64,000 bases of DNA from Tupaia tana. Taxonomy: Eukaryota > Chordata > Mammalia > Scandentia > Tupaiidae. The position numbers and the translations under genes were made by a program. The stretch covers positions 12,225,485 to 12,289,484 of the forward strand of contig JAKSZU010000011.1 in the NCBI GenBank assembly GCA_026018925.1, given 5' to 3'. Of the stretch, positions 21,762 through 32,190 are shown in pieces (position 1 is the stretch's first letter; each line of letters begins with the position of its first letter). The notes under the pieces were generated by a model. The model worked only from the letters and a program-made list of their open reading frames with translations, was not told where the DNA came from and searched no databases.

Positions 21762-21955
21762 TTTCTTTTTAATATTTATTTAACTTTATTATTATTATAA
21801 TATTTTAATTTGCTGCAGGGCATGGATGCTCACCAGAGAGAGACAAAGAGAGAGAAAGGGAAAATGAGAAAGCAAACCGCCAAGTTCAGGACTTGAACCA
21901 TGGTCAGCCATGTGAGAGTCCCTTGCCTTAACCACCACACCACTCACTGGCCCCC
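21762..21955 (-). mobile_element. tSINE-C, reverse
   Basis: AATATTTATTTAACTTTATT, TGCAGGGCATGGATGC, AATGAGAAAGCAAACCGCCA joined to AGTTCAGGACTTGAACCATG and a head ending CCACTCACTGGCCCC. ACTTGTCTT flanks it on both sides. Confidence 0.82.
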
Positions 21956-22231
21956 GGGTACTTGTCTTTTTCCCAGATTTTTTTTTTTTTTAATTCAGTT
22001 TTACAAGCAGCTTTCAGAAGACTGAGATTTTGGGGGGCGGGGGAAGAAATGGACTCAGTGAGGACACAGGGTTATTTCAAATCTGGACCGTCCCATCCGC
22101 ATGCGGCCGGGGTTGGCGACTCCTCCTCTGGAGGCTGCTCAGGGTCCCCGGATCGCAGTCCCTCTTGTTCTGTGTATGCACCTGCAAAAGCCACAGCGAT
22201 AGAATTCAAACCTTTTCACTCAAAAAATGTG

Positions 22232-22494
22232 GGAACCAGCAGTTAGCGTAATGGCTATGTCACTGGACTCTCACGTAGTCGACCGTGGTTCGCGTCCTGG
22301 ACCCGGTGGCTTAAAACTCACGCCAGGCGCGTGTGCGTGCGTGCCCAAGATCCCAAGAGGAGAATGGAGGAGAAGGGATTGCGGCGTGACCATCCCCCCG
22401 GGGGGTGATTTCTCGCTTTCTGTCTCTCTGTCTCTCTCTGTCTGTCTGGTGAGCGCACGCGCCCTATAGCAAAAAACCTCTCAAAAAAAAAAAA
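22232..22494 (+). mobile_element. tSINE-A, full length, young
   Basis: GGAACCAGCAGTTAGCGTAA carries an intact A box. It has a near-consensus body, CCCCCCGGGGGG, CCCTATAGCAAAAAACCTCT and poly(A). AAAAAATGTG is repeated at 22222-22231 and just after the tail. Confidence 0.95.
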
Positions 22495-22730
22495 AAAAAA
22501 ATGTGCCAGCTGCTTGCTGTTCTTGATTCTGGAGCTGTAGCCATGGCCAGGACAGACGGTGCGTCCTGCCCCCCAGAGCCAGCGTTTCGGTGGGGAGCCA
22601 GACAGACAGGCTGCCCTCAAGGAAGCCAGACACTCCGAGCACGTGCTCTCGCAAGGAAGGAAAGGAAGACATTGTGCCAGGAGAGTGACTGGGCCGTCAG
22701 GAAGGGCATAGGTCAGGGTTTAGCAACGAG

Positions 22731-22997
22731 GGCCAGCCTGTGGTGTGGTGGTGAAGGCTGCTGGACCCCACGTGGGTGGCTGCTGCTCAAGTCCTGGACC
22801 CAGCACCTTGAAAAACACACTGGACGTGCGTGTGTGCACCCAAAGTCCCAAGAGGAGGGAGAGGTGGAGAAGGGATTGCAGTGTGACCATCATCCACAGA
22901 GGGTGCTTTCTCGTGTCACCCCTCCTGACTCCCCACACCTCCCCTATCCCTGCATCATCTCTCTCTGGCAAGTGCTCCTACCCTCTGGCAACCTAAG
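22731..22997 (+). mobile_element. tSINE-A, old subfamily
   Basis: GCCAGCCTGTGGTGTGGTGG head, CAAGTCCTGGACCCAGCACC, CCCAAAGTCCCAAGAGGAGG, GGTGCTTTCTCGTGTCACCC and CCCTCTGGCAACCTAA. An old unassigned repeat follows at about 23030-23260. Confidence 0.8.
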
Positions 22998-24049
22998 CAA
23001 TGATGATAATGAGAAAGTGGACGTGGAGGAAGGGGTTCTGGGCCTGGGAACAGCTAGTGCAAAGGCCCTGCAGTAGGAATAATCTCAGCACATTTGAGAA
23101 CAGAGTGGGCCGGTGTGTCTGGACGGTGGGGCACGTTGCAGAGTGGCATGAGGGAGTGGAGTTGCCAGGGCGGAGCCAGAGGAGGGTGTTGGGTTTCATT
23201 GTGAGGGCGAAGGGTGGGAGCGGGCACCCAGGGAATGCAGTGTGGGTGTGCTGTCTTCATAAGGAGCCGCCTGTGTTAGGACAGCTCTGAGCAGTGATGG
23301 GGGTTGGGCGGCTCAGAGCGGTGTGGCAAAGCCAACCACATGCCTTGACCACAAACATCCCCTGTGGTTGCTCCTGAAGAAGAACATGGAAAAACAGGAC
23401 AGGGAGACTGTTCGATAGAAACCGCAAATCAGCCCAGGCAGCCATGCCCAGGCAATGTCTTGTGCATGCCCCAGAGGGCAGAGAAAGCCGCAGGGTCAGG
23501 CTTCACTGTGTTGTCACTTTGGGAGTCTCCGGAGAGTGCTTGGAGGACCCAGGACAGGGCTGGTTCCGTCTTAGTGCAGGTTTGCTGGAAGCAGACAGGC
23601 ACAGCCAGCCAGGTTCCCAGCCGAGGAGAGAGACCTGGACGCAGTCCAGGAACCCCGCTAATTAGGTTCCCCTCTTTGAACGTTGGAGCTACTTCATGTC
23701 AGCACCCTGCCAGGGACTTTCCTCCGCTGCGCGGGCTTTCCTGTCGCCGGAGTTGTGGGGCCGTGTTTATTCAGTAGCCTTCCTAGAGGTATTTAATGCC
23801 AGCCGTTCCAGGTGAGGACAGTGCAGGCAAGAAGCGGAGTTTAAACCCCAACAGAATACCTAAGACGCTGTTCAGCTATTCGGTAACTACCGCAGATAGC
23901 GAGAACCCTCTTTGGGCTGGTTTCACATGCAGCGTGGAAGTAGTGATTTATAGAGAGAGAAGTAGCGGCAGGCAAAGGGAATGGAACTGAGTGGAAATGT
24001 GGTTCAGCAGCTGCAGGTCAGAGTCACTGAGTAGAATGAAGACAGTGTT

Positions 24050-24355
24050 GGGGCCAGGCAGTGGCACGGCGGTCAAACGTGACGCTCTGTGCGGCCGACC
24101 CACGTGGCAACATTCTTGGTTCACATCTGGAGGCCTTCCTGAGTGCGCCGGCCATGTGTTTGCCCATGATCTGGAGCTGCCTGAGGCTGGGTGGTCGTAA
24201 TAGCAAGACCCTGTTGGGAGGCTCTGCCTCTCTCCCTCTCCCTCTCTGGCAAGCACACCCTACCTAGCAATTTACAAAAAAAAAAAAAAAAAAAAAAAAA
24301 AGAAAGAAAGAAAGAAAGAAAAAAGAAAGAAAGAAAGAAAGAAAAAGAAAGAAGG
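24050..24355 (+). mobile_element. tSINE-B with poly(A)-(GAAA)n tail
   Basis: GGCCAGGCAGTGGCACGGCG head, GGCCGACCCACGTGGCAACA, GGTTCACATCTGGAGGCCTT, TGAGGCTGGGTGGTCG, a CTCTCTGGCAAGC segment and poly(A) from 24274 degenerating into (GAAA)n to 24355. Confidence 0.88.
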
Positions 24356-24368
24356 ATCACATTGAGCT

Positions 24369-24575
24369 AGCAGGAGGCTAGATGGTGGTACAGTGGAAAA
24401 TACAGCGTTCTGCAACGTTGACCCATGAGGGAAGGTTCCGGGTTCGCACACAGAGACCTCACTGAGTATGCCAGGCATGTGCAAGGCCATGACATGAGGC
24501 CAGCTGAGGCTGAGGGTGGACTGCAGCATCAGGACCCTGTGAAAAGGGTCCAAAGGGTCTCTTTGCCATTCAAGG
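24369..24575 (+). mobile_element. tSINE-B, forward
   Basis: GGCTAGATGGTGGTACAGTG head, TCTGCAACGTTGACCCATGA, GGGTTCGCACACAGAGACCT (B box), GGCCAGCTGAGGCTGAGGGT and CAGGACCCTGTGAAAAGGG. It follows the previous tSINE-B directly. Confidence 0.88.
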
Positions 24576-24596
24576 GGGGCGGACTTAAAAAATAGG

Positions 24597-25120
24597 GCTA
24601 ACAGCAACATGGTGGTTAAGGCATGAAATCCCACGTCTGACTTGCAGTTCAAGTCCCAGAGTTGGTGGCTTGAAAAACATACCATGTATGGGACCAGCAG
24701 TTAGCGTAATGGCTATGTTGCTGGACTCCCACGTAGTCGACTGCGGTTCGCATCCCGCACCTGGTGGCTTAAAACTCACACCAGGCGCGTGTGCGTGCGT
24801 GCCCAAGATCCCAAGAGGAGAATGGAGGAGAAGGGATTGCGGTGTGGCCATCCCCCCTGGGGGGTGATTTCTCGCTTTCTATCTCTATGTCTCTGTCTGT
24901 CTGGCAAGCGCATGCGCCCTATAGTGAAAACCTCTCAAAAAAAAAAAAAAAAAATACCGTGTGTGTGTGTGTGTGTGTGTGTGTGTTCCCAAAATCCCAA
25001 AATCCCAAAATCCCAAGAGGAGAATGGAAGAGAAAGGGTTGTGGAAATCTCCCAGAGAGTGATTTCTCATTTTCTCTGTATTGCTCCGTGGTGAGCACAC
25101 ATGCCCTATGGCCCCAAAAC
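24597..25120 (+). mobile_element. tSINE-A host copy, split by a nested tSINE-A
   Basis: The head half (24597-24689) has ACATGGTGGTTAAGGCATGA and GCAGTTCAAGTCCCAG. The tail half (from about 24954) starts with (GT)n, then three copies of CCCAAAAT, AAGAGGAGAATGGAAGAGAA, TTTCTCATTTTCTCTGTATT and GCCCTATGGCCCC. Confidence 0.88.
24690..24953 (+). mobile_element. Nested young tSINE-A
   Basis: GGGACCAGCAGTTAGCGTAA start, near-consensus body with CCCCCCTGGGGGG, CCCTATAGTGAAAACCTCTC and poly(A). The duplication is ACATACCATGTAT on the left and AAATACCGTGTGT on the right. Confidence 0.93.
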
Positions 25121-25189
25121 GGAAGAAGATAAAGAAAAAAAGAAACGAAATAAATTAAAAATAGAGAATGAAGATAAGGGTAGAACAGG

Positions 25190-25318
25190 TGTTGTCCAGT
25201 GGAACTTTCTGCATCTGCGTTGGCCAATATGGTAGCCTCACGTGGCTGTGGTATACTTGAAACGTGGCCGGCGTGCCTGAGGAGCTGAATTTTCCATTCA
25301 ATTGAACTTAATAACTTT
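25190..25318. mobile_element. hAT-type miniature, old
   Basis: TTGTCCAGTGGAACTTTCTG, TTGGCCAATATGGTAGCCTC, CACGTGGCTGTGG and TTGAAACGTGGCCGGCG follow a common mammalian non-autonomous DNA transposon whose name I do not assign. Confidence 0.5.
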
Positions 25319-25610
25319 TGAAAATTTTGGAATAACTTCAAACTTACAGAAAAGTCGTAAAGACGACACAGAGTTGCTGTATACCCTTTACTCAGTGTCC
25401 CTGCTAACGTCTTGCATAACCGAGATGCGTTTGTCAAAACTACAGTTAGCGTCGTGCATTGCTGTTTGCTAAACGTCCTGTCGTATTTGGGTTTCACAAG
25501 TTTTCCCATGAATGGTCTTTTCCTGCTCTAGGATTCAATCCTGGAAACCACATTGCACTTAGGTCTTGTTTAAATTCGATGTGTTTGAATTTAATTAGCC
25601 GCCTGTGGTT
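25319..25610 (-). mobile_element. LINE-1 fragment, antisense
   Basis: GGAATAACTTCAAACTTACA, AAAGTCGTAAAGACGAC, GGATTCAATCCTGGAAACC and CACATTGCACTTAGGTCTTG follow the antisense text of an old L1M segment. Confidence 0.6.
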
Positions 25611-25669
25611 CGGGGCTCCTGCATCTGACTCTGTAGCTATGAGAGGGAGTTCCTTTCTGAGCCTCTGGG

Positions 25670-25917
25670 CCTGCGGTTTGCACTCACTAGAGAGAGACAG
25701 AGAGAGAAGAGAAAGAGAGGGAAAAAGAAAACACCTCCCCGGGGGGGTGACCACACCGCCATCCCTTCTCCTCCATTCTCCTCTCGGGATTTTGGATTCG
25801 AGGCACCCATGCACACGCTCCCAGCATGCTTTTCAAGCCGTGGGATTCAGGACCAGAACTGTACAGTCAGCCGAATGGGGTCCAGCTGCCTTAACCACCA
25901 AACCACCGGCTGGCCCA
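25670..25917 (-). mobile_element. tSINE-A, reverse
   Basis: GGTTTGCACTCACTAGAGAG, GAAAACACCTCCCCGGGGGG, CTCTCGGGATTTTGGATTCG and a head ending AACCACCGGCTGGCCC. The extreme tail side is lost. Confidence 0.87.
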
Positions 25918-26419
25918 TCTTGTGATTTTTTTTCCCCCCAGAGAACAGGAACCTGGACACTGAGGCTTAGATGATAGAACCTTTCAAATCAGCAGTTGGG
26001 GCTGAGAAGTGAGTCAGAGCTACTAGGGTGGGGGTGACTTCCAGGCCTCAGCTGTTGAAAAACTCTCTGTGGCTTGGACTCTCGTCGTAACTCTTCTTGT
26101 TTTTACAGAGAGAGATGGTGAGAGGTGTTTTTGGGTAGTCGCGTCATCTCACGACCCTCCTTCCCCAGCCTTCTAGCCCCTTCCAGGGACCGCAGGTACA
26201 TGCTAGCCTACCTGGCCCATTTACCAAACCCAGACTTCCCACGTGGCCTCAGCCACCTCACCGCAGCTGCCTCCTACTTGTGCCACTATGGCTGGGCCTA
26301 TCTTTGCCTTTGAGGTCAGTGAAGTTACTGGAGAGAGACTTTTGTTCCCTTTTTTAATCTTAAAAAGTAGCTGAATTGGGCACTTCACATTTTTTCTTAT
26401 AGCTCCAAACTGAATGATG

Positions 26420-26780
26420 CACCCTTATGGCGATGTGTGATCCTCGACCAATTTTACCTCCCACCCCTCGGAGGCTGGAGGCCCCCGAAGCACCCACTTC
26501 TGGCTTCATTTATCCCGTGGCTGCCCCTGGGCGAGCTGGGAGCCCAGAGGCCGGGAAATGTCAATTAGGAATGCTTGTGGGGAGGCCTGCCAGGACTTCG
26601 TGGGCCGTCACTGCCCAGATCTCCATGATAAGTTTTCTGAATGTGCCTGGGAGTATGAGAGTGAAATGCAGCTCGACAGGGTGTCAGAGGAGAGCTGCTG
26701 TGTGGGGAGAAATGGTTGAATGGAAAATTATTTTTTCTTTCCCAGTAATTGTTTTGACATGAGCAGTAATTAGCCAACAG
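26420..26780. other. Candidate conserved non-coding segment
   Basis: No repeat is recognisable here. The stretch mixes GC-rich text with AT-rich homeodomain-type words (GTCAATTAGGAATG, CAGTAATTGTTTTGACATG, AGCAGTAATTAGCC). That is the usual look of an intronic conserved element, but conservation cannot be measured here. Confidence 0.25.
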
Positions 26781-27157
26781 CTGACAGACCGGAACCGAAG
26801 TGAGAACAAGGGACTGGATTAGGGGTGAATGCCTGCGCATTAGATGGCTCCTGGCTTCTGTTCGCCCAGCAGGCTGGGAGCTGGGGGGAGCTGGCGGCCA
26901 AAGGCAGAGACAACTACTGGGTGTGCACTTGGAGGTGGTGGGGAGTGAGGGCGTAGGGGGCAGGGGGCAGCCCATGCCGTCATGAAGCTGGGGAGCAATC
27001 TTGGCTTACTGGGACCCAGGGTCATTGAAGGTACTGACTGGGTACCTGCTCAGGTAAGAACTGGTGCATTTCATTTTTGTTGTCAAAAATGCGCTATGGT
27101 TTGGTTTTGTGTTGTATTTTCAGATTTTAGGACCCAGGTATTGATGTTGACTTTGTA

Positions 27158-27530
27158 AGATATGAAGGGTCTTCCAAAAGTTTATGGACAATGTGTATTA
27201 GAAAAAAAAACTATACAAGGATTTTATTTCTTTTTTTGCACTAGAATAAATTTGTACTTTCATTCAATTTCTTCACAAATTTTTTTTAGCTTATTTATTT
27301 CTTCCATGAACAAAAGAGACAGAGATAGCACCCTCCATAGGGTCTTGCCTCTGCGATTCACCCCCAGCCTCAGCCATCCCATCATGGGCACACATACACT
27401 TGACCTATATAGGGAGGTCTCCGGACGCAAACCCAGAACCTTCCCATGTGGGTCAGTCTCTCAGAGTATTGCACCGTACTGCTGTGCCACCATCCGGCCT
27501 CTTCATGAACTTTTTGAAGTGTCCTCATTG
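27158..27530. mobile_element. Mariner-2 element interrupted by tSINE-B
   Basis: The left part has AAGGGTCTTCCAAAAGTTTA and ATGTGTATTAG, then TTTTTTTGCACTAGAATAAA. The right part is CTTCATGAACTTTTTGAAGT after the SINE. Confidence 0.75.
27283..27500 (-). mobile_element. tSINE-B inside mariner-2
   Basis: TTATTTATTTCTTCCATGAA, GACAGAGATAGCACCCTCC, AGCCTCAGCCATCCCATCAT, GGAGGTCTCCGGACGCAAAC and a head ending TGCTGTGCCACCATCCGGCC. This is the clearest tSINE-B copy in the window. Confidence 0.92.
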
Positions 27531-28640
27531 TCATGTTTCTGTTCTCAGGTTTAATTTGTACCTGGGTATTGCCTTCTTGAGAGTTTTAACAAATTTGCCC
27601 ATAAAACCCTCTGGGTCCAGTGCCTTTGAAGGGGAGGTACTGTTTCAAAAAGTTTGACTCTTTTGGTGTTTCTAATGTCCTTTGAACCTATGTTGATAAT
27701 GTGAGTATTATGGAAGATTTGGTGCATAGTAGCCTACATTTACAAATCATATGCTCTTGCATTAAAAATAAATCTCTACTGTACTGTTGTGCTTTTGTTT
27801 TCTTTCTAGTTCCTTATTCTAAGCATTTATGTTCTCTTTCACTCTCTTACCCTGGCTCATCTGCTGCAGGACATGTGTACTGGTCAGAAAGAGAGAGAGA
27901 AAGATAGAAAAAGGGAGAGAGAAAGCAGTTTCCAGTGGGATGGGGTCACACTATAATCCTCTTCCATTTCTCCACCTTGTTTTTCTTTGGTTTCTTTTAT
28001 TGGCCTGTTAATTTTTTTTTCTAAAATCTTACATCAAATATTTAGTCCATTTATTTTTGTGTTTTTAGCTTTGTAATGAAATAATAAAGGCTATGGATTT
28101 CCCTCCAAGTATAATCAGGCCTTATCTCATTTGTTTTGATATAGTCTTCCTTGTTATTTTCTAAATATTGTGTAATTACGGCCTTAAATTCCATTTGACC
28201 TGAGATTATTTAAGAAGGCCTTTTCTTAAATTTCCAAGTGTTTGGGAATTGGATGGCTGGGGACTTTGTATATTTATTCTTTCATTATTAATATCTACTT
28301 TTATTGCTTTCTGGTCAAAGAATGTGGTCTAAATTATTTATGCCTTTAGCCATTTACTGACAGTTTATGTGTGGCTTAAATATGGCCTTTTAAAAATGTA
28401 CCATGGCTTCTTAGCAAAAGAGTTTATCTCGTTGGTAGCGTATAATGTTTAATACATCTTTTTCAATCAGCCTGTTAAATAAAATTATTTCGCTCTTTGT
28501 CCCTCCTTGTTTTTGTCTATTAATTAGTCCTAGACTGAAAGCAGTATACTGAGTTTTTCTACTGTTATCTTGAGATTTTCTAGCATTCGTGTTTTATCCA
28601 TTTTAGTACCTGAGACATAAAATTTGGGGGAGAATCATGC
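27531..28640 (-). mobile_element. LINE-1 ORF2-derived block, antisense, old
   Basis: The AT-rich text tracks antisense L1 ORF2: TTGCCCATAAAACCCTCTGG with TCCAGTGCCTTTG, then TTTGGGAATTGGATGGCTGG and GGTCAAAGAATGTGGTCTAA. No open frame remains. A degraded reverse SINE fragment with a GAGAGAGAAAG block interrupts it at about 27855-27980. Confidence 0.65.
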
Positions 28641-29230
28641 CTTCTTTATGGGGGGGCGTACTTACTGTCATTCTAATGTCTCTGCAGATGGTGCTGGGGC
28701 CGATCCCAGTAGATTTTCCTCTGAGTTCTCCCTGAATGTTGGACTCCTGGTCCTCCCTTGTAAGCTGTCTACCTGGGTAGTATCAGCATTTGACCAGTTG
28801 TATCAGCCTGGGTAGTATCGGCATTTGGCCGATTGCTAGCCTGCAGGCCATGGTGTGACCTGGCCTGTAGCTGGCCATGTAGGGTTCATTCTCTGTTTCT
28901 TCTTGCTTCCCGGAGCCACCACAGCAAGGACCAGCTCACTTCCAGTTCTCTGTTTTCTGGGCATGTGCGCCCATGTTCTCCCGGTGTATGGACAGACCCA
29001 TGGCATGCTGCTTGCCATGCCTCTGCTTGCTCCCTGGCCTTTTCACCGCCAGTGGTGGAGAACTGGCATTCCCTAACATGGGAATGATTCCATGTGGAGA
29101 GCGACCTCCGTTACCGTCACCCATTACTCGCCCCCAGCCCTGGCCAGTCCGGATGAGTAGGTGTGAATGATACTCAGTCATCTCCCCTTTGCTTCCTGCC
29201 ATACTGCAGACCTTTCTCGAGAATCATGAA

Positions 29231-29490
29231 GGTGAGCTGGCCCCAACGGATGGTTAATGGAGCCAGATCACACGTGGGCAACCACCCTGTTCAAGTCCGG
29301 GCCCTCATGGCTTGGGAAACATGCCGGGCGCACGTGCGTGTGTGCCCAAAATCCAGACAGGGCGGAGGAATGGAGGAGAGAGATTGCAGCATGACTGTTC
29401 CCTTTGTGGAGAGGGTGTTATTTTTTCTCTCCCTCCTCTCTCTGTGTCTCTCTGGTGAGTGCACACACAATCTAGCAAATTAAAAAGAGA
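29231..29490 (+). mobile_element. tSINE-A, old subfamily
   Basis: GGATGGTTAATGGAGCCAGA head, TGTTCAAGTCCGGGCCCTCA, GGGCGCACGTGCGTGTGTGC, GGAGGAATGGAGGAGAGAGA, a pyrimidine segment and CAATCTAGCAAATTAAAAAG. Confidence 0.85.
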
Positions 29491-29589
29491 ATTGTGATGA
29501 GGACTTCAGTTTGTACTCTTCCTCTTGTCTGACCTGGACTGCATTCGTGTGCTAGCAATTCCTCCAAGCCTGGGGCACAAGACTAGCTT

Positions 29590-29761
29590 TCTTTTTTTTT
29601 TTTTTTTTTTTTTTTTGGAGAGAGATTTTTGTATAGGGCACGTGTGCTCACCAGAGACACGGAAAGAGACAGAGAGACAGAAAACAAGAAATCACCTCCC
29701 AAGGGGTGATGGCCACACCACAATTCCTTCTCCTCCATTCTCCTTTTGGGATTTTGGGCAT

Positions 29762-29809
<48 letters not shown>

Positions 29810-29905
29810 GCCCAGCATGAGTTTTGCGTCCCGGGTCTGGGACTCAAACTGCGGTCAACTATGTGGGAGTCCAGCGACATAACCATTACACCATCTGCTG
29901 GCCCC
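29590..29905 (-). mobile_element. tSINE-A, reverse, with (CA)n
   Basis: A 28-base T run, GAGAGAGATTTTTGTATAGG, ACCTCCCAAGGGGTGATGG, a (CA)n run at 29763-29806 grown from the GCACGCACACAC part of the body, and a head ending ACACCATCTGCTGGCCCC. AAGACTAGC and AAGAATAGC flank it. Confidence 0.92.
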
Positions 29906-30029
29906 AAGAATAGCAGGCTTTCTGATCTCCAAGGTCATGGATCATGGATGCTTAGGGTTCATGGGAACTAAGGTCAGGTACAGAACAGTGACCTTCTCCT
30001 TCTCCATTCCTCCCTTTTTTTAATGAATA

Positions 30030-30175
30030 CTTTAAACATTGCAGATCCCTCCTACGATTATTGCCTTGTGGCATTATCATAACAGAAGAGGCTTGGAGAG
30101 TAGGTAGAACTGTCCCCAATGACAGGTATGACAACTGAGGCCCACAGAAGAGAACCCACCCCGTCAGCTCGTGCT
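30030..30175 (+). mobile_element. MIR fragment
   Basis: GGCATTATCATAACAGAAGA and ATGACAACTGAGGCCCACAG fit the MIR 3' half, where GAAACTGAGGCCCAGAG is usual. Confidence 0.55.
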
Positions 30176-30184
30176 CCTTCAGCC

Positions 30185-30400
30185 GTGTGTCATTTACCTG
30201 AGAAGTGCATCGTTAGGCAATGTCGTCATCGCGCGAATATCATAGAGTACACTTGGGTGAATCTGGATGGTATTGCCTACCACACACCGAGGCTGTGCAG
30301 TGTAACCTGTCGCTCCTATGGGACCACTGTCGTATCGGTGGCTTGTTGGTGGCCAGACATCGTGCGGAATGGGTCCGTATGTCTGTGCGAGGCAGCACCG
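30185..30400. mobile_element. Tigger-like DNA transposon fragment
   Basis: CCTGAGAAGTGCATCGTTAG, GGCAATGTCGTCATCGCG, ATCATAGAGTACACTTGGG, CTACCACACACCGAGGCTG and CTATGGGACCACTGTCGTAT follow the same terminal text as the element at 18655-18865. Confidence 0.5.
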
Positions 30401-30624
30401 CCTCTGGGAATTGAGACTTTGTGGGTTCGCGTGTGTGGGTAAGCGTGTGCAGCAGTGCTGGGGGCTAGAAACCAGCCATGATGGGGAGAACTTACGCCAC
30501 AGAAACTGACACTACAAATCATGTAGGGGTTCATGCATCCCCTGCCTCTTGCAGAGTAGGTTTTTCTGCACACCTTGAGAGCATTAGACCATGTCCCCAG
30601 GTAGATAGGGTAGAATTTTACAAC

Positions 30625-31035
30625 TCTATTTTTATTTTTTTATTTTATTTATTTATGTTTTTGGAGCAGTTTTTCGATAGGGCATGTGTGCTCACCAGAA
30701 AGACAGACAGAGACAGAGAGACAGAAAGCGAGAAATCACTCCCCAGGGGGCATGGCCACACCGCAATCCCTTCTCCTCCATTCTCCCCTCAGGATCTTGG
30801 GCATGTGTACTTACCAGAGAGAAAGAGACAGAGAGAGGGTCTCCACTCTTGTCTCTCTTGGAGACAAGACCCCCCAATCCTTCTCCTCCATTTTCCCATC
30901 CTTTCAGGATTTGGGGCACGTGTGTACACGCCCAGTATGTTTTTCGAGCAGTTAGGTCCAGGACTCGAACCGCGCAGTCAGTCATGTGGGATCTGGCTCC
31001 CTCAACCACTAGGCTGTGGGGCTGTGCTCCCCACC
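30625..31035 (-). mobile_element. Composite of two tSINE-A copies, reverse
   Basis: The first copy (30625-30800) runs from its T/A tail to CTCAGGATCTTGGGCATGTG. It is joined without its tRNA head to a second copy starting TACTTACCAGAGAGAAAGAG and ending CCACTAGGCTGTGGGGC. The missing head suggests a 5'-truncated insertion or a deletion between two SINEs. It is the nearest SINE upstream of exon A. Confidence 0.82.
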
Positions 31036-31564
31036 TTTTTTAATTTCAGGAAATCTGAGCCTCGAGAACGATGTGTGCATGACCACCTGGCTATAAATTG
31101 GCAGAGCCAAATCTCATAGCAACCAGTGAACCCAGCCCTCCTTCCATACCCCCACATGACACGGTCCTGAGGGTGAGGGTGGGCAGTTCCTCAGAGAGAG
31201 GGGGACAGTAGGAGTGTGGGGAGGTCCCCTGACTCCGGAGAGCGGGGACCCAGGTGCAACGCGGTGACTGCAGCGATGGCAGCAGGAGGACGACGCCCTG
31301 GCCTCCGGTCTAGTTCCTTCCTTCTACTCTTGGGTTCCAAGGAAAGCTCAGTCCCCCGAGAGGCCAGGAGTTTGCGTGCTGGGATCAGAGAGCTGCTTCC
31401 GACTAATTTCCAGCTCTGCAGACTGATGCGACCCAGAGGGACGGTCCCAGTCATGCGAGGCCTCTGCGAACCAGGGCAGGCGGTGGGAGAAGGCGCAGTG
31501 GCTGCAGGTTAGGGTGCCCTCGTGTGGCCCACACCGCATCTGAGCCCTGTCTCTGTCCCTGCAG

Positions 31565-31650
31565 TGAATGGATACCACGCATCAGGGACCCCAGCGCACC
31601 CTCCAGAGACTGTCCACATGAGTCTCCGAAAACCCACCGGTGATTCCCAG
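31565..31650 (+). CDS. GAS7: GAS7 coding exon A (linker after the WW domain)
   Basis: This 86-base exon lies between the acceptor CTGTCCCTGCAG and the donor GTAAGG. It starts in phase 1: a G from the previous exon completes Val. It reads VNGYHASGTPAHPPET, then VHMSLRKPTGDSQ, and ends on a codon boundary. The peptide matches the GAS7 linker between the WW and F-BAR domains, about residues 129-157 of the 476-residue human isoform as I recall it. GAS7 is a cytoplasmic PCH-family protein that binds actin and membranes and supports neurite outgrowth. Against recalled human protein I see A-to-V, V-to-L and S-to-P changes here, expected in a disordered linker. The WW exon should precede it and is not in the window. 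In the transcript it is followed by exon B after a 12.6-kb intron. Confidence 0.96.
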
Positions 31651-32068
31651 GTAAGGGGCCTCGTTAAGGGAGGCAGGGGTGGCTGCTTGTGCAGGCTCAG
31701 GAGCGTTGCATTAAAGACGCGTCTGGACGTCATGGAGTCCAGGTAGCTACAGAGCAGACCTGCCCCCACGTAGACAATGGCTGCTTGTGTCTGGGCCATT
31801 CTGACCTTCCCTGAGGGGAGAGGGTTGAACGGTCGTGGTGCTGTTTTTCTAGAGGTTGTAGCTGTTGGGTAGAGCGTTGCACTCTGCTGTTTGGATTTCT
31901 GATATTGAAAACCTGGGTGTCCCATCATCTGAACTACGGATGGGCGAGACCATCTTCCTTTTTCATACACTTAACCTCCAGCCCCAGACTTTACTCAGAG
32001 TGGAGTTTAGCCAATAAGGGAGCATGGAGACAGCTATGGGATGGAAAGAATTTTGCAGGGAATATGAG

Positions 32069-32190
32069 GGTACTTCAAAAGTTCATGGAAAAATGGGATT
32101 CAGGGTAAGTTGATTGTAATCCAAAACCATTTTGGAATCCATGCTTGGTTGTTTGAGATCCGCGTTCTTCATGAACTTGTTGAAGAGCCC
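32069..32190. mobile_element. Mariner-2 element, uninterrupted
   Basis: Termini GGGTACTTCAAAAGTTCATG and CATGAACTTGTTGAAGAGCC are inverted copies, with a middle reading TTTTGGAATCCATGCTTGG. At about 120 bp it lies 420 bases after exon A. Confidence 0.78.

Larger units (their letters stand above)
1..31564 (+). other. GAS7: GAS7 intron (3' part) upstream of exon A
   Basis: The window opens inside an intron; its acceptor is at 31563-31564. I looked for the WW-domain exon that should precede exon A and did not find it, so it probably lies before base 1. Repeats are listed separately. Stretches with nothing recognisable beyond simple composition are 244-870, 1631-2490, 4122-5890 (weak MER5-like signal near 5015-5090), 6994-8060, 9396-10500, 10775-12600, 13600-14150, 16063-16915, 17414-18230, 19151-19425, 20570-21530, 22998-24045, 25918-26420, 26781-27155, 28641-29230 and 31036-31564. 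At 28772-28835 a short segment beginning CCTGGGTAGTATC is tandemly doubled with a 35-base period. Confidence 0.8.

Noticed and set aside
22232-22310. Possible tRNA gene (A and B boxes present)
   Set aside because: The boxes belong to the head of a SINE that is followed by body, pyrimidine segment and poly(A) with a target duplication. No cloverleaf with an anticodon is preserved.
27531-28640. AT-rich block as a possible matrix attachment region or separate gene
   Set aside because: The text tracks antisense L1 ORF2 landmarks, which explains both the AT content and the absence of open frames.
1-31564. The WW-domain exon of GAS7 upstream of exon A
   Set aside because: I searched for its signature (a PGWQSY-like start, a YYVN segment and a second Trp) in all frames and did not find it, so I assume it lies outside the window.
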